A stretch of DNA of 64,000 bases from Chitinophaga niabensis. GTDB lineage: Bacteria; Bacteroidota; Bacteroidia; Chitinophagales; Chitinophagaceae. Every line of letters starts with the position of its first letter. Position 1 is the stretch's first letter. The position numbers were made by a program, and so were the translations under genes. The stretch covers positions 6,019,001 to 6,083,000 of the forward strand of contig NZ_CP154260.1 of NCBI RefSeq assembly GCF_039545795.1, given 5' to 3'. The notes beneath the pieces are model-generated. The model searched no databases, was not told the origin of the DNA, and saw only the letters and a program-made list of their open reading frames with translations. This document shows positions 17,770 through 29,245 of this stretch, in pieces.

Positions 17770-20739
17770 ATGAAAAAAATCAGCAGCCCCCTCATTATCA
17801 TTTTTGTTGCTGCCATCATATCCGTTGCCTGGTTCGTTTATCACGCCTGGTCTGCCGACAAACTGGCCATGACCAATAACGAACGGGTCCGTCACGTGAA
17901 TGACAAGATCCGTCAGCTGGAACAGATCGCCTACACGGTAAAATCTATGGAATCCGCCGTCAGAGCCTATGTTATTACAGGTGATTCCGGTTTCCTTTAC
18001 CGGGAGGACTATATGGAAGCCCATCTCCGTACCCCGCTGGCCAATCTCATGCTGTTATATAAGGATAACACGGCAGACCAAAAACAGTTGGATTCCCTTC
18101 GCGCAGAAATAGAAAAAAAGATCATTTTCTTCAATTATCTCATCCGGGCCAACCAGGAATCTCCTGTAATGGCAGGCGCTATGCTGCAAACCAGGAAACC
18201 TGCTTTCAGTACAGATGCCAGCTCCCGTTTACTGGCCAGCATGCTCCAAAAAGAACATGCCCTGCTGGAAAACCGCCTCGGCAATCAATTACAAAACCGC
18301 AGTCCTTACCTCTTTTCCCTCCTCATAAGTATTCTTTTTGTAGGTTTTCTCATATGGGGAATCTACCAATTGGTGAAAATGATCAATAAAGCCCGCGAAA
18401 CAGAAGACGAACTCCGCCGCAGTGAAAAGAAATACCGCCAGCTGATAGAAGGTGCCGGCGCTACCATGTTCACCACTAACCGTGGCGGCTTCTTTACTTA
18501 TGTAAATAGCAAGGCACTGGCCCTTACAGGATATACCGCAGAAGAATTGCTGGGCAAACAATACACCATGCTGCTGGACCCTCCGCAACAAAAGGAATTG
18601 CGCAATTTCTACGAAACGCAAGCCTTTGAGGGGCCGGACGATTCAACGATAGAATTCCCCATCCGCCACAAGAACGGAGAGAAAAAATGGGTGGAGCAAC
18701 AGGTTGTACTGCTTCGCCAGCATGGTGTGGTGAAACAATACCAATGTATTGTGAAGGATATCCACGCCAGGAAAATGATGCAGATGAAAGCGGAAAACAC
18801 ACAGAAGGAACTCGATATCATCAATTTCAGATTCCAATCCGTACTGCGCAATTCGCCCTCCGTTATTTTCATTAAAGATGTGTATGGCAGGTACCAGATG
18901 GTCAATGAACGTTTTGAAGAAGTGTTCGGTATCAATAAAGAACATATCCTTGGCAGAACAGATAAAGAATTCCCTTCCAAACTGAAACCGGAAAAGTATG
19001 CGCCTTCAGACAAGGAAGTGGTCTTACATGAAAGACCCGTGGAAATGGAAGATATGCTGGAGATCAACAACGAAACCCGCTATTTCTTTATCACCAAATT
19101 CCCGCTGAGGGACCATACCCAAAGGGTATATGGCCTCTGCGGAATTGCCACGGATATTACAGACAGGATAGAACATGAACATGCCCTGATCAGCGCCAGG
19201 AAAAAAGCAGAGCACGCCCGTAAAACACAGGAAAGATTTATGGCGAATATGAGCCATGAGATCAGAACACCATTGAACGGAATTATTGGTATCACCAATC
19301 TCTTAAAGCAAACAGAGGTACAACCGGAACAAAAAGAATATATCACAGACATCAAGGAATCTGCCAACAACCTGCTGGTGCTCGTAGAAAAGATCCTTGA
19401 TTTCTCTCATCTCAACTCCGGCAAACTAACCCTGGCCCGCGTAGATTTCAATCCTGCACATGTGATCCGCAAAGCCCTGAACAGCAAAAGGGAAGAAGCC
19501 GAAAACAAAGGCCTGTCACTGGATATGGACATAGACCTGGCCATGCCGGAAACCGTGATCGGCGACCCAAGCCGTTTACACGATGTGATCGTAAGCCTCT
19601 TGGATAATTCCATCCGTTTCACGGAAAAAGGCAGCATTCACCTCTCCGCACAGGTCAGCGCAAAGGATGAAGAGCAGGTCACTTTCTCTTTTGAATTAAG
19701 GGATACGGGCATGGGCATCCCCGAGCATTTGCATGAAGAAGTATTTGAGAGTTTCTCGCAGATCCAGGGAAGCAACGATAGAAAGTTTGGTGGTGCAGGC
19801 CTTGGCCTTGCATTAACACGGGCCTTACTCAAACTACAGGATGGCGGCATCAGCATTCACAATAATGAAGAAGCCGGTACCCTGGTCCGTTTCACGATTC
19901 CTTATTATCTTTTTGCCGTACCACAGCAAACAGCGGCCTCCGAAACAGGCAACCTGCATCTGCCACCTCTCTATGGAAAATCCATTCTCGTGGCGGAAGA
20001 TAACCTGCTCAACCAGAAAGTGGCCCAACGCACATTGGTACAGGCAGGCGCCAAAGTGGAAATTGCAGAGAATGGGGTAGAAGTATTGAACAAACTGGAA
20101 GGAAATACCTATGACCTGATATTGATGGACATCCAGATGCCCACCATGGATGGGCTCCGTGCCACACGCCAGATCAGGGATCAGGGCCTTGGCATTCCCA
20201 TTATTGCCATGACCGCTTCCGCTTTAAAAGGAGACCGCGAAAGATGCCTGCTGGCCGGCATGAATGATTATATCGCCAAACCATTTATACCCAATGTACT
20301 CTTCCAGAAGATCCTGGAAGTACTCGGAGAAAGGGATCCCGGATTCGCTAATTTCGAAGCCCTGGATTATGAACAGCAAACACACCGCCCCTTCATTGAT
20401 CTGCATTATCTGCGTAGTATTGTAGACGATGACCAGGATGCCATGCTGGACCTCCTGAACACTTTTCTGGAAAGAACAGCCGGCATGTTTGATAACCTGC
20501 AGAACAGCGCACAGCTGGAGAACTGGGAAGATGCGCTTCAGCACGCAAGCCTGCTGCGTAGTAGTTTTATGATCGTACGCATAGACCCTTTATCAAAGAT
20601 CATCCTGGAAATAGAGCATAACGTCCGCAACAAAACCTATCTGCACACCGTCATGCCAGACATCAATCTCGCCATCAAGATCTATATGGATGCACAGGAA
20701 GTATTAAAAAAGGAAATGGAGCAAATAAAGAAGAATTAA
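17770..20739 (+). CDS. hybrid sensor histidine kinase (CHASE3-PAS-PAS-HisKA-HATPase-REC)
   Basis: A 989-residue membrane-bound kinase counted from the ATG at 17770; a TTG at 17752 is less likely. Seen: TM1 at about 5-23; a periplasmic CHASE3-like helical domain with [19 protein letters not shown]2 at about 178-200; PAS1 ([20 protein letters not shown]) and PAS2 ([20 protein letters not shown]); HisKA with [11 protein letters not shown] (His496); HATPase with DTGMGIP and GGAGLGLAL; a receiver with LILMDIQMP (Asp787) and IAKPF; and a C-terminal helical region resembling an HPt domain, whose His in [10 protein letters not shown] is slightly off the usual spacing. Target unknown. Its stop overlaps the convergent kinase gene by 4 bases. 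Confidence 0.92.
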   Translation: MKKISSPLIIIFVAAIISVAWFVYHAWSADKLAMTNNERVRHVNDKIRQLEQIAYTVKSMESAVRAYVITGDSGFLYREDYMEAHLRTPLANLMLLYKDNTADQKQLDSLRAEIEKKIIFFNYLIRANQESPVMAGAMLQTRKPAFSTDASSRLLASMLQKEHALLENRLGNQLQNRSPYLFSLLISILFVGFLIWGIYQLVKMINKARETEDELRRSEKKYRQLIEGAGATMFTTNRGGFFTYVNSKALALTGYTAEELLGKQYTMLLDPPQQKELRNFYETQAFEGPDDSTIEFPIRHKNGEKKWVEQQVVLLRQHGVVKQYQCIVKDIHARKMMQMKAENTQKELDIINFRFQSVLRNSPSVIFIKDVYGRYQMVNERFEEVFGINKEHILGRTDKEFPSKLKPEKYAPSDKEVVLHERPVEMEDMLEINNETRYFFITKFPLRDHTQRVYGLCGIATDITDRIEHEHALISARKKAEHARKTQERFMANMSHEIRTPLNGIIGITNLLKQTEVQPEQKEYITDIKESANNLLVLVEKILDFSHLNSGKLTLARVDFNPAHVIRKALNSKREEAENKGLSLDMDIDLAMPETVIGDPSRLHDVIVSLLDNSIRFTEKGSIHLSAQVSAKDEEQVTFSFELRDTGMGIPEHLHEEVFESFSQIQGSNDRKFGGAGLGLALTRALLKLQDGGISIHNNEEAGTLVRFTIPYYLFAVPQQTAASETGNLHLPPLYGKSILVAEDNLLNQKVAQRTLVQAGAKVEIAENGVEVLNKLEGNTYDLILMDIQMPTMDGLRATRQIRDQGLGIPIIAMTASALKGDRERCLLAGMNDYIAKPFIPNVLFQKILEVLGERDPGFANFEALDYEQQTHRPFIDLHYLRSIVDDDQDAMLDLLNTFLERTAGMFDNLQNSAQLENWEDALQHASLLRSSFMIVRIDPLSKIILEIEHNVRNKTYLHTVMPDINLAIKIYMDAQEVLKKEMEQIKKN

Positions 20740-22403
20740 GCCAGCGGCAAAGAGAACCAGAAACGGCTTCCCTTCCCTAATTCGCTTTCCACCCCTATGG
20801 CACCACCTTGGGCTTCAATGAACTCCTTGGCAATGGCCAATCCCAGCCCACTGCCCTTGGCATCATCAGATCCCGGCACCTGGAAGAAACGTTCAAATAT
20901 CCTGCTGCGAAAAGCAGGGTCAATACCCTTTCCATGGTCCCGTACACTGAAATGCAGTGTACCCGTTTCCGTTTGCAGCACATCCAGTTCCACCTCCGTT
21001 CCTTTGGAAGAATACCGGATGGCATTCGTTAAAAGGTTTACCAGCACCCAGGCACTCTTTTCTGCATCCGCTACTATCATCGGGGAGCCGGGAGGTAATG
21101 TGGTACGGATATTCACCTGTTTACCAAAAGCCTGTTTCTGCACAGTATCCAATGCGTATTGCACGATATTCTCCGGAGGCACTGGTTGAATTTGTAATTG
21201 TATGTTCCCGCTTTCCACTCTTGAGAAGTCAAGCAGGTCACTTACCATACGGATCATCCTGCGGTTATCCTGCCGGATGCTCTCCATCAGTTCCTTTTGC
21301 TCACTGGAAAGAGGGCCCGTACGTTCATCTTCCAGCAGTTTTAAACTAAGATCTGTTGCTGCCAGTGGAGTTTTTAATTCATGGGAGATGGTAGCAATAA
21401 AATGTGTTTTGGCCAGGTCCTGTTCCTTAAACGTTGTAATGTTCTTCAGGATCATGATGTACCCGATCTTCGCATTTTCATAATGTACATCCGCTGTTTC
21501 CCTGGTAAAGAAACTCTCCTTTCCATTCACCACAATCTTCACCGGGCCGCCGCCTTCCAGTTGATTCAGCAGGTATTTCATCAGGTCATTCTTTTTAGCT
21601 ATTTCAGAAGCTGCCCAGCCGATCACATCCTTTTCCGTCATATTGAGCAATTGCAGCGCTTCTGCATTCGCAAAAAGGATGGTGCCTTTATTATCCACAC
21701 CAATGGTGGCATCTTTCAAACTACTGATCACTGCTTCCGCCCGTTTCTTTTCAAATACGATCTTTGCCAGGTTGCTGTGTTCGTATTCATCCAGTTTCTC
21801 CGCCATGGTGTTAAAGGCAGATGCCAGTTCTCCAAACTCATCCATAGATTTGAAGTGCAGCCTTTGTTCATATTTTTTCTGTGCAATCCCTTTGATCCCT
21901 TCCGTTAGTTCATGAATGGGGTTGGCTATATAACCGGGGAAGTTATAAACGAAGGTGATGCCCAGTACAAAACAGACACCACTGATAATAGCAATGTATA
22001 GGATGGCTTTGTCTGCCGCATCTTTTGTACTTTCATTTTTCCGGATAATGGCACGCATGTTCAGCTCCATGATCGCATACAGGTCTTTACGCGCTTCCGG
22101 TATCGCCGTTTTAAAATGTTGGGCTGCTCTTGCCGTAACCAATGCTTCTCCGGGTTCTGTTACATTCTGCTGCTGCTTTTGCAGATTCGCGAGGAAAACA
22201 GCTTCATTCACCGGTTGGGCATCCAGGGCCTGCAGCATGTTTTTGGCATATTCTACGGATTCATAGTTATCCTGAAGGATCGTACGGGCATCCCTGTTCA
22301 CGCGATTGAGGTAATAGTATCCCAGTATGCTTACCAGCATAAGCATGAGAAAGAGGAATAAAACCCCTACCGTGATCTTTGATTTAAGTCCTAACCGCTT
22401 CAT
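20736..22403 (-). CDS. sensor histidine kinase, catalytic half of a split Kdp sensor
   Basis: A 555-residue kinase. Seen: TM1 at about 9-31 ([20 protein letters not shown]), a short extracytoplasmic region, TM2 at about 130-152, a HAMP domain, a PAS domain ([20 protein letters not shown]), HisKA with SHELKTPL (His341), and HATPase with DHGKGIDP and [12 protein letters not shown]. Its ATG overlaps the TGA of the KdpD-N gene (ATGA), so the two are translationally coupled. I infer that the KdpD-N/USP protein and this kinase together do what a single KdpD does in Enterobacteria, with the NtrC-type regulator at 29732-31072 as the likely phosphate acceptor. Confidence 0.9.
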   Translation of the reverse strand: MKRLGLKSKITVGVLFLFLMLMLVSILGYYYLNRVNRDARTILQDNYESVEYAKNMLQALDAQPVNEAVFLANLQKQQQNVTEPGEALVTARAAQHFKTAIPEARKDLYAIMELNMRAIIRKNESTKDAADKAILYIAIISGVCFVLGITFVYNFPGYIANPIHELTEGIKGIAQKKYEQRLHFKSMDEFGELASAFNTMAEKLDEYEHSNLAKIVFEKKRAEAVISSLKDATIGVDNKGTILFANAEALQLLNMTEKDVIGWAASEIAKKNDLMKYLLNQLEGGGPVKIVVNGKESFFTRETADVHYENAKIGYIMILKNITTFKEQDLAKTHFIATISHELKTPLAATDLSLKLLEDERTGPLSSEQKELMESIRQDNRRMIRMVSDLLDFSRVESGNIQLQIQPVPPENIVQYALDTVQKQAFGKQVNIRTTLPPGSPMIVADAEKSAWVLVNLLTNAIRYSSKGTEVELDVLQTETGTLHFSVRDHGKGIDPAFRSRIFERFFQVPGSDDAKGSGLGLAIAKEFIEAQGGAIGVESELGKGSRFWFSLPLA

Positions 22404-23506
22404 GATAATATAACTAAGTCGATTTCATTAGAGGATAACGTTTTCAACAACTGGGAAAACACATTGGTCCGCAAAATAATCCCAAACAGGCTGATATGCG
22501 GTTTGCCGATACATACAGTAGTAATATCCTTCTCAACCGCTGTTTGCATGATGGCATGGGAGATATTGGAATCCTGTACCCGCAGTACTTCTGCTCCCAG
22601 CTCTGTAGCTAGTTTCAGGTTATTGATCAGATGCCGCTGATCGGAGAGTTTGATGCGTCCTACACTTTCCCGGGGTGTTTGCACATACAGCACGTACCAT
22701 TCCCCATGATAATAAGCGGCCAGTCTTGCCGCTTTCCGGATCACCTTTTTCGCCACTTCATCATTCGTGGAAATGCAAACCAGGAACCGCTCATGCCGCA
22801 TTTGCTGCCCCCGCGGGATCTCTATCTCAACTTTCCTTTCTACCTGCGAAGCTACTTCTTTCAATGCCAGCTCCCGCAGCTGCAAGATCTTTTCCGATTG
22901 AAAGAAATTCTTCAGGGCCGATTCCACTTTAGCGGGGTCGTAGATCTTTCCTTCTTTCAGCCGGGTGATCAGTTCATCTGCCGTAAGGTCTATGTTCACT
23001 ACTTCATCCGCGATCTGCAACATACTGTCCGGCACTCTTTCCTGTACTTCCACCCCTGTGATTGTTTTCACCTGGTGGTTGATACTTTCCATGTGCTGGA
23101 TGTTCACGGCAGAGATCACATTGATCCCGGCATTGAGCAGGTCCATCACATCCTGCCAGCGTTTTTCATTCTTCGATCCCGGGATATTAGTATGTGCCAG
23201 TTCATCCACGATCACCCATTCCGGCGCCAGTAAGAGAATGGCGTTGAGGTCCATTTCTTCCAGCATCTTGCCTTTATAGAAAACCTGCCGCCGGGGGATC
23301 AATGGCAGGCCCTCTACCAAAGCCTCCGTTTCCTTCCGGCCATGTGTTTCAATGAATCCTATCTGTACATTCACACCTTTCCGCAGAAGGCTATGCGCTT
23401 CCTGTAACATCCGGTAACTCTTCCCCACACCGGCACTCATGCCAATGTAGATCTTGAATTCTCCCCGGCCCGCTTTATTGGCCAGGTGTAAAAAACGTTG
23501 CATCAT
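22400..23506 (-). CDS. kdpD: KdpD N-terminal sensor domain protein (KdpD-N + USP), no kinase
   Basis: A 368-residue protein equivalent to the cytoplasmic N-terminal part of KdpD, which senses potassium and turgor. Seen: Walker [11 protein letters not shown] at about 20-29; [18 protein letters not shown]; Walker-B-like [29 protein letters not shown]; then a universal-stress-protein-like domain from about 235 ([20 protein letters not shown]). The DHp and ATPase domains are absent and lie in the next gene. The start is the ATG at 23506; a TTG at 23512 is possible. It follows the porin gene after a stem-loop. Confidence 0.93.
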   Translation of the reverse strand: MMQRFLHLANKAGRGEFKIYIGMSAGVGKSYRMLQEAHSLLRKGVNVQIGFIETHGRKETEALVEGLPLIPRRQVFYKGKMLEEMDLNAILLLAPEWVIVDELAHTNIPGSKNEKRWQDVMDLLNAGINVISAVNIQHMESINHQVKTITGVEVQERVPDSMLQIADEVVNIDLTADELITRLKEGKIYDPAKVESALKNFFQSEKILQLRELALKEVASQVERKVEIEIPRGQQMRHERFLVCISTNDEVAKKVIRKAARLAAYYHGEWYVLYVQTPRESVGRIKLSDQRHLINNLKLATELGAEVLRVQDSNISHAIMQTAVEKDITTVCIGKPHISLFGIILRTNVFSQLLKTLSSNEIDLVILS

Positions 23507-23530
23507 TTGCAAACTGGTTTAAACCACCTC

Positions 23531-23553
23531 AGCGCTCCCTTTCGGGAAGCGCT
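23531..23553 (-). promoter_or_regulatory. stem-loop between the kdp porin and kdpD
   Basis: AGCGCT arms (23531-23536, 23548-23553) plus inner CCC/GGG close a GAAA loop when read on the minus strand. No T-run follows, so it is more likely an RNA-stability or processing hairpin than a terminator. Confidence 0.6.
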
Positions 23554-23577
23554 TCGGAGATGGCTTTTGCTTATGGT

Positions 23578-24654
23578 TTAAAATGACACTGCCAGTGAGG
23601 CGGTCAACGCTACGTTGCTGTTTTTAACTTCCGTGTTCTTCACGAAAATATCATTCTTGCTATTGTATAATTTTCCTTCCAAACGGAACAACACATTGCT
23701 CACAGGCGCCACATCAAAGTTCAGGGAATAACCGCTGGTCTTAAATCCATTGGGAGTACCCGTGGCAATGATCACACCATTTTCATCATTGTAATACTCA
23801 TACCTGCCTGCCAATGCTATCTTATCCGTAAAGGCATATTTGGCCATCAGCACAGGAGTGTACCAGTTATTCAGATCACTTTTGCCTTTCTCTTTTTGTT
23901 CCAGGCCATAGTCGAACCCGGCAATCAGGCTGAATTTATCTGTGATATTAAAGATACCGTAAACATCATTGAAATAACGCATCTGGCGTACGGAATCCGG
24001 TTTGTCGTTTCCAACAAAAGTGCTCCAGTTCAACGTTACTTTACTGCTGGGTTTAAACGTGATCTGTGTACCAAATCCAGGGGTTTGGTTACCGTTCACA
24101 CGTTTGATCCTTTGCCAGCCATTGAGGTACATGGCCGCCAATGTCCATTTTTCATTCGGCGTCCAGGTGATCTTTGCTCCGGCTTCATAATAGGGAGAAT
24201 TCTCTGCACCCAGGCTCCGGCTGAGGGTCATGTTATCTTTGGTGATAGCACTCTCAAAACCAATATGCGAAGGCATGATACCTGCATCCACCCATACATT
24301 CTTTCCAACACACAGCCCTACATTCGCTTCATAGATATGGCGCATCAGTTCTGATTCTGCTGCCAGGTTATATTGTGCATAGGTACCGGCCATAATAGAA
24401 AGGTTCGCACGTACACGGTCACTTGCATAACTGCCTTTCAGGTAAGCCAGGTTAACGTTCAGTTCATTATGCCGGTTGTGATTATACAGGAAACCGGGAC
24501 GTAAGTGATCTGCCGGTTCATTGAGATCAAAAGAGTAATAGGCCTCCACATAACCAGAGAAACTGATCTTTGGCGCTTCTTTCACAGGTTGGTCCTGCGC
24601 CATCACATGCATACACAGGATGCTACCTGCGGCCAGTAAAATTGTCTTCTTCAT
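23578..24654 (-). CDS. kdp-operon outer-membrane porin (OmpL-like beta-barrel)
   Basis: A 358-residue protein with signal peptide (MHVMA|QDQ, about residue 19) and a predicted porin-2/OmpL-like barrel. It starts ISFSGYVEAYYSFDLN, has repeated amphipathic strands, and ends in VALTASLAVSF with the C-terminal Phe expected for Bam insertion. It lies inside the kdp operon, after kdpC and before kdpD. That position suggests a role in letting K+ (or a counter-ion) cross the outer membrane when potassium is scarce (inference). Stem-loops flank it on both sides. Confidence 0.85.
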   Translation of the reverse strand: MKKTILLAAGSILCMHVMAQDQPVKEAPKISFSGYVEAYYSFDLNEPADHLRPGFLYNHNRHNELNVNLAYLKGSYASDRVRANLSIMAGTYAQYNLAAESELMRHIYEANVGLCVGKNVWVDAGIMPSHIGFESAITKDNMTLSRSLGAENSPYYEAGAKITWTPNEKWTLAAMYLNGWQRIKRVNGNQTPGFGTQITFKPSSKVTLNWSTFVGNDKPDSVRQMRYFNDVYGIFNITDKFSLIAGFDYGLEQKEKGKSDLNNWYTPVLMAKYAFTDKIALAGRYEYYNDENGVIIATGTPNGFKTSGYSLNFDVAPVSNVLFRLEGKLYNSKNDIFVKNTEVKNSNVALTASLAVSF

Positions 24655-24669
24655 TTAAGTTCTTTGATA

Positions 24670-24701
24670 GTGTGCGCCAAACTTTTATGCCCGGCGCACA
24701 C
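24670..24701 (-). promoter_or_regulatory. stem-loop between kdpC and the porin gene
   Basis: GTGTGCGCC (24670-24678) and GGCGCACAC (24693-24701) form a perfect 9-bp GC-rich stem with a 14-base loop. No T-run follows on the minus strand. It may uncouple the stability of the ATPase message from that of the porin-sensor message. Confidence 0.65.
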
Positions 24702-24721
24702 AAGGTTTATATAGGAATCGT

Positions 24722-25285
24722 TTATTTGATATTATCCAGTGCTATATTCAATTGCAGCACATTCACGGTAGCAGGCCCAAACATTCCCAGCAACGGGCCT
24801 TTCGTTTGTTCCTTTACCAGTTCTTTCAGCTTCTCTGCAGAAATGCCACGCAGGGTAGCAATACGTTGTACCTGAACCAGGGCGCCCTCAGGAGAAAGGT
24901 GAGGGTCCAATCCACTACCGGAAGCTGTAACCAGTTCCACAGGGATCTCGGATTTTTTAACGCCCGGATTGTGTACCAGGAAGGTGTCTATCCTTTCCTG
25001 TACTACTTTCAGGTAATCAGGGTTGGAAGGTCCTTTATTGGAACCACCGGAGCCTGCGGCATTATAACCTACCGCAGATGGGCGGCCCTGGAAATATTTA
25101 TCGTCAGAGAATAACTGTCCAACGTTTGCGTAGCCCACTACTGATCCCTTGTGTTCAATGGTTACCCCATCTCCTTTACCGGGTGCCAGTTTAGATATAC
25201 CTGCCACCAGCAGGGGATAAATTCCGGCAGTTAATACCACCAGTACGGCAGTCAGTTTTAAAGCAGGCAAAAAATATCTTTTCAT
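24722..25285 (-). CDS. kdpC: potassium-transporting ATPase subunit C
   Basis: A 187-residue inner-membrane subunit that stabilises the KdpFABC complex and supports ATP binding. Seen: one N-terminal membrane helix (ALKLTAVLVVLTAGIYPLLV, about 8-30), then the periplasmic domain with DDKYFQGRPSAVGYNAAGSG, the family hallmark GSGLDPHLSPEGALVQVQRI, and the C-terminal VNVLQLNIAL. Length is typical. It starts 11 bases after the kdpB stop. Confidence 0.96.
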   Translation of the reverse strand: MKRYFLPALKLTAVLVVLTAGIYPLLVAGISKLAPGKGDGVTIEHKGSVVGYANVGQLFSDDKYFQGRPSAVGYNAAGSGGSNKGPSNPDYLKVVQERIDTFLVHNPGVKKSEIPVELVTASGSGLDPHLSPEGALVQVQRIATLRGISAEKLKELVKEQTKGPLLGMFGPATVNVLQLNIALDNIK

Positions 25286-25296
25286 GATTGTGAGAA

Positions 25297-27345
25297 TTAA
25301 TAGAATAAAGAAACCACCATGTCAATCAGCTTGATACCAATGAAGGGGATGATCACACCTCCCAGGCCATAGATCAACAGGTTACGGCGTAACAATGCAC
25401 TAGCCCCTATTGGTTTGTAAGCCACGCCTCTCAGCGCCAATGGTATCAGCAATGGTATAATGATGGCATTAAAGATCACTGCACTCAGGATGGCCGTTTC
25501 AGGGCTATGCAGCTGCATGATATTGATGCTTTGCAAAGCAGGGATAGAAAGAATGAAGAGGGCGGGCACTATCGCAAAATATTTTGCTACGTCATTTGCA
25601 ATAGAGAAGGTGGTTAATGTACCTCTCGTCATCAGTAACTGTTTGCCGATCTCTACGATCTCAATCAGTTTGGTAGGATCATTATCAAGGTCTACCATGT
25701 TACCGGCTTCTTTTGCAGCCTGTGTACCACTGTTCATGGCCACCCCAACATCCGCTTGTGCCAGTGCCGGCGCATCATTTGTACCATCACCCATCATGGC
25801 AACCAGTCTTCCTTCCTGCTGCTCCTTGCGGATGTAACTCATTTTATCTTCCGGTTTGGCCTCTGCGATAAAATCATCCACACCGGCTTTCTGTGCAATG
25901 TATTTTGCGGTTAGCGGGTTATCACCTGTTACCATCACGGTTTTCACACCCATTTTGCGAAGGCGTTCAAAACGTTCCTGGATACCGGGTTTAATAATAT
26001 CCTGCAATTCGATCACACCCATCACTTCGTTGTTTACAGCTACTACCAGTGGTGTACCGCCGTTGCTGGAGATCTGTTTTACCTGTTGCAATGTTTCCGC
26101 AGGAACTTCATTACCTGCCTTTACCGCCATGTCGCGGATAGCATCGTAAGCACCTTTGCGGATCCTTGTACCATCAGGCAGATCAATACCACTGCTGCGT
26201 GTTTCCGCAGTGAACTTCACCAATGCTGCTCCCTGTACGGATAAACGGCTCACCACTTCTTTACCTGCCAGTTCCACAATGGATTTGCCTTCCGGCGTTT
26301 CGTCCGCCAGGGAACTTAATGCACTGGCCCGAATAAATTCTTCACTGGTAAAACTACTGGCTGCATAAAAATTCGTGGCTTTACGGTTACCGATGGTGAT
26401 GGTCCCGGTTTTATCCAGTAACAGCACATCCACGTCTCCGGCTGTTTCTACGGCTTTACCGGATTTGGTGATCACATTCGCCCTCAAAGCCCTGTCCATT
26501 CCCGCAATACCGATAGCTGATAAAAGGCCACCTATAGTAGTGGGGATCAAACAGACAAAAAGAGAAATGAACGCAGCGATGGTGATGGGTGTTTGCGCAT
26601 AATCGGCAAAAGGTTTCAGCGTTACACACACAATAATGAATACAAGCGTGAAGCTGGCCAATAATATCGTTAAGGCGATTTCATTGGGTGTTTTCTGACG
26701 GGTAGCCCCTTCTACCAGTGCAATCATTTTATCAAGAAATGATTCCCCCGGTTCTGTACTTACCCTTACCACAATACGGTCGCTCAATACTTTAGTACCG
26801 CCTACCACACTGCTTTTGTCGCCACCGGCTTCCCGGATCACGGGAGCACTTTCCCCGGTAATAGCAGATTCATCTATACTGGCCAGTCCTTTTACGATCT
26901 CGCCATCTGAGGGAATGATATCGCCTGCTTCACAAACGAACAGATCACCTTTACGCAACAGGGAGGAAGATATCACTTTGATCTCATCCGTAAACATTTC
27001 GCCCACGGCCAGGATCTTTTTGGCTGGTGTTTCTTCTCTGGTTTTTCGTAAACTTTCTGCCTGTGCTTTACCTCTTGCTTCTGCAATCGCTTCCGCAAAG
27101 TTGCCGAAGAGCACCGTTAGTAATAACACGATGAAGATGGTCAGGTTATAGCCGAAGCTGCCCTGGGAAAGATCGCCGGTGAAAAAGGTATTGAGTGTAA
27201 CCACCAGCATAACGATGGTACCAATCTCTACCGTGAACATCACCGGATTTTTGATGAGTAACCGCGGGTTCAGTTTTACGAAAGACTGCCTGAGGCTTTC
27301 TTTCACGAGGTCCGCGGGGAAGAGTTTATTATCTTTTGCTTTCAT
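25297..27345 (-). CDS. kdpB: potassium-transporting P-type ATPase subunit B
   Basis: The ATP-hydrolysing subunit of the Kdp pump, 682 residues from the ATG at 27345, the same length as the E. coli protein; an upstream start at 27390 would overlap kdpA. Seen: TGES of the A domain ([10 protein letters not shown]); the phosphorylation loop DKTGTIT (Asp311); [27 protein letters not shown]; and seven hydrophobic segments, including [20 protein letters not shown]. It follows kdpA by about 19 bases. Confidence 0.97.
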   Translation of the reverse strand: MKAKDNKLFPADLVKESLRQSFVKLNPRLLIKNPVMFTVEIGTIVMLVVTLNTFFTGDLSQGSFGYNLTIFIVLLLTVLFGNFAEAIAEARGKAQAESLRKTREETPAKKILAVGEMFTDEIKVISSSLLRKGDLFVCEAGDIIPSDGEIVKGLASIDESAITGESAPVIREAGGDKSSVVGGTKVLSDRIVVRVSTEPGESFLDKMIALVEGATRQKTPNEIALTILLASFTLVFIIVCVTLKPFADYAQTPITIAAFISLFVCLIPTTIGGLLSAIGIAGMDRALRANVITKSGKAVETAGDVDVLLLDKTGTITIGNRKATNFYAASSFTSEEFIRASALSSLADETPEGKSIVELAGKEVVSRLSVQGAALVKFTAETRSSGIDLPDGTRIRKGAYDAIRDMAVKAGNEVPAETLQQVKQISSNGGTPLVVAVNNEVMGVIELQDIIKPGIQERFERLRKMGVKTVMVTGDNPLTAKYIAQKAGVDDFIAEAKPEDKMSYIRKEQQEGRLVAMMGDGTNDAPALAQADVGVAMNSGTQAAKEAGNMVDLDNDPTKLIEIVEIGKQLLMTRGTLTTFSIANDVAKYFAIVPALFILSIPALQSINIMQLHSPETAILSAVIFNAIIIPLLIPLALRGVAYKPIGASALLRRNLLIYGLGGVIIPFIGIKLIDMVVSLFY

Positions 27346-27364
27346 GTTGATTTCAGCTTTATCA

Positions 27365-29059
27365 TTAATACAGGGAGAAGTGCTCAGCAATTGGACCCAG
27401 CACCAGTGCAGGGAAGAAAGACAATGCCGCCAGGATGAGGATCACCGCGAAGGTCATGATCCCGAAAGTGGCAGTATCGGTTTTCAGGGTACCTGCCGAT
27501 TCAGGAATGTATTTCTTCTGCGCCAGGATGCCTGCAATGGCTACAGGGCCAAGGATAGGCAGGAAGCGGGAGAATATGAGCACGAAACCTGTAGTTACGT
27601 TCCAGAAAATATTATTATCCCCCAGCCCCTCAAAACCGGAACCGTTGTTGGCTGCAGCAGAGGTGTATTCATACAACATCTCTGAGAAACCATGATAACC
27701 GGGGTTATTTAACCAGGGCAAGGCCGGATTGTGGGCTATCATATAAGAAGAAAGAGCCGTTCCTGAAAGAATGAGGAAAGGATGCAGCAATGCTACCAAC
27801 GCCGCTATCTTTACTTCTTTCGCTTCTACCTTATGCCCCATAAATTCAGGCGTACGGCCTACCATCAATCCTGATATAAATACTGCGATGATCACAAAAA
27901 TGAAATAGTTGAGGAACCCTACACCACAACCTCCATAGAAAGCATTCGTCATCATTCCCATCATTTGCATCATACCTGTAAGTGGCATGGTACTATCATG
28001 GAAACCATTCACAGAGCCGGTAGATATAACTGTGGTGATGGTACTCCAGTAACCAGTAGCAGCAGGCCCGAACCGTACTTCTTTTCCTTCCATGGCCCCT
28101 GTTAGTTGGGAAACACCCATTTTAGCGATGGCCGGGTTACCGTTTATTTCATAAAGCATGGAGGGCACCAGCAGTAAAAGGAAACCTGCCGTCATCACCC
28201 CGAATACTACATAAGAAAACTTTCTGCGGTTAATAAAGAATCCTAATGCAAAGATCATCGCAATGGGTATGATCATTTGTGCAATAGCTTCCGTCATATT
28301 AGTAAGGTAGCTGGGGTTCTCCAGCGGATGGATGGAGTTAGCACCAAACCAGCCACCACCATTGGTGCCAAGATGTTTAATGGCAATCATGCCCGCAGCC
28401 GGTCCACGGGATACACCTACTGTATCTCCCTGCATGGTTACGATGGTATCCTTACCTGCATAACTGGCAGGTGTTCCGTTAAATGAAAGGATCAACGCAA
28501 TCACTATGCACAGTGGTAATAACAAACGGGTATTGGTTTTCACGAGGAACTCCCAGAAGTTGCCCAGCCTGGTAGTGGTTTTATCCCTGAATGCTTTTAA
28601 CAATACAACCAGTGCGGCAATACCTGTAGCAGCGCTCACGAATTGCAGGAAAGTGATCACGAACAATTGCGTGAGGTAGGTTAGTCCTGATTCACCGGAG
28701 TAGTGTTGCAGGTCACAGTTCACCAGGAAACTGATGGCTGTATTGAAAGCGAGGTCCGGTGTCTGGCCTGGATTGCCGTCAGGGTTCAGGGGAAGTTTAT
28801 CCTGGAAAATAAGCAGGAAGAAAGCATACACAAACCAAAGCATGTTGATGGTAATTAATGCCTTGAGGTGTTGCTTCCAGTTCATTTCCTCTTTGGGATT
28901 GATCCCGCAGATCTTGTAGATAAACCGTTCCACGGGGTTTAGAAAATCCAGCCAGGTCTTTTCCCCTTTGAAAACTTTGGAGATATACTTCCCCAATGGT
29001 ATGGCGATGATCAGCGTCAGCACATATGTGGCAATGACGCCTAATAATTCTGTATTCAT
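27365..29059 (-). CDS. kdpA: potassium-transporting ATPase subunit A
   Basis: The 564-residue channel-like subunit that selects K+ at high affinity. Seen: about ten hydrophobic segments; four selectivity-filter-type loops, including [13 protein letters not shown] (about 115-127), [20 protein letters not shown] (about 230-249), and [12 protein letters not shown]; and ANNGSGFEG near residue 475. Start at ATG 29059, nine bases after the kdpF stop. Confidence 0.97.
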   Translation of the reverse strand: MNTELLGVIATYVLTLIIAIPLGKYISKVFKGEKTWLDFLNPVERFIYKICGINPKEEMNWKQHLKALITINMLWFVYAFFLLIFQDKLPLNPDGNPGQTPDLAFNTAISFLVNCDLQHYSGESGLTYLTQLFVITFLQFVSAATGIAALVVLLKAFRDKTTTRLGNFWEFLVKTNTRLLLPLCIVIALILSFNGTPASYAGKDTIVTMQGDTVGVSRGPAAGMIAIKHLGTNGGGWFGANSIHPLENPSYLTNMTEAIAQMIIPIAMIFALGFFINRRKFSYVVFGVMTAGFLLLLVPSMLYEINGNPAIAKMGVSQLTGAMEGKEVRFGPAATGYWSTITTVISTGSVNGFHDSTMPLTGMMQMMGMMTNAFYGGCGVGFLNYFIFVIIAVFISGLMVGRTPEFMGHKVEAKEVKIAALVALLHPFLILSGTALSSYMIAHNPALPWLNNPGYHGFSEMLYEYTSAAANNGSGFEGLGDNNIFWNVTTGFVLIFSRFLPILGPVAIAGILAQKKYIPESAGTLKTDTATFGIMTFAVILILAALSFFPALVLGPIAEHFSLY

Positions 29060-29068
29060 TTTATTGCT

Positions 29069-29149
29069 TTAAAATTTTTCAGGCTTCAGCAATACATAGA
29101 TCATGTATAGGAAAACGAGGATGGACAATACAAATAATGCGTTCATCAT
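29069..29149 (-). CDS. kdpF: KdpF-like single-span micro-protein (26 aa)
   Basis: A 26-residue protein (MMNALFVLSILVFLYMIYVL plus LKPEKF) directly upstream of kdpA. It is one membrane helix with a short charged tail ending in KPEKF, like KdpF of other bacteria, which binds lipid-exposed KdpA and stabilises the complex. The stop TAA is 9 bases before the kdpA ATG. A second in-frame ATG at 29146 would remove one residue. Position and shape make the call convincing despite the size. Confidence 0.85.
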   Translation of the reverse strand: MMNALFVLSILVFLYMIYVLLKPEKF

Positions 29150-29161
29150 AATTGATACAGT

Positions 29162-29245
29162 TTAAATCTTTTCAAAAAAGTCGACCGCCTTATAGATCAG
29201 CCAGAAGCTGACAATACCGGCTAAAAAGAGCAGGAACATTAACAT
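29162..29245 (-). CDS. second single-span micro-protein of the kdp operon (27 aa)
   Basis: A 27-residue open frame, MLMFLLFLAGIVSFWLIYKA then VDFFEKI: one hydrophobic helix and a short charged tail. It lies between the DUF gene and kdpF. Its ATG overlaps the end of the upstream gene (29239-29577), and kdpF starts 12 bases after its stop, so spacing fits translation in an operon. A longer in-frame version to 29419 would overlap the upstream gene heavily and has no such character. Possibly an extra Kdp subunit or a regulator peptide (inference). Confidence 0.5.
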   Translation of the reverse strand: MLMFLLFLAGIVSFWLIYKAVDFFEKI

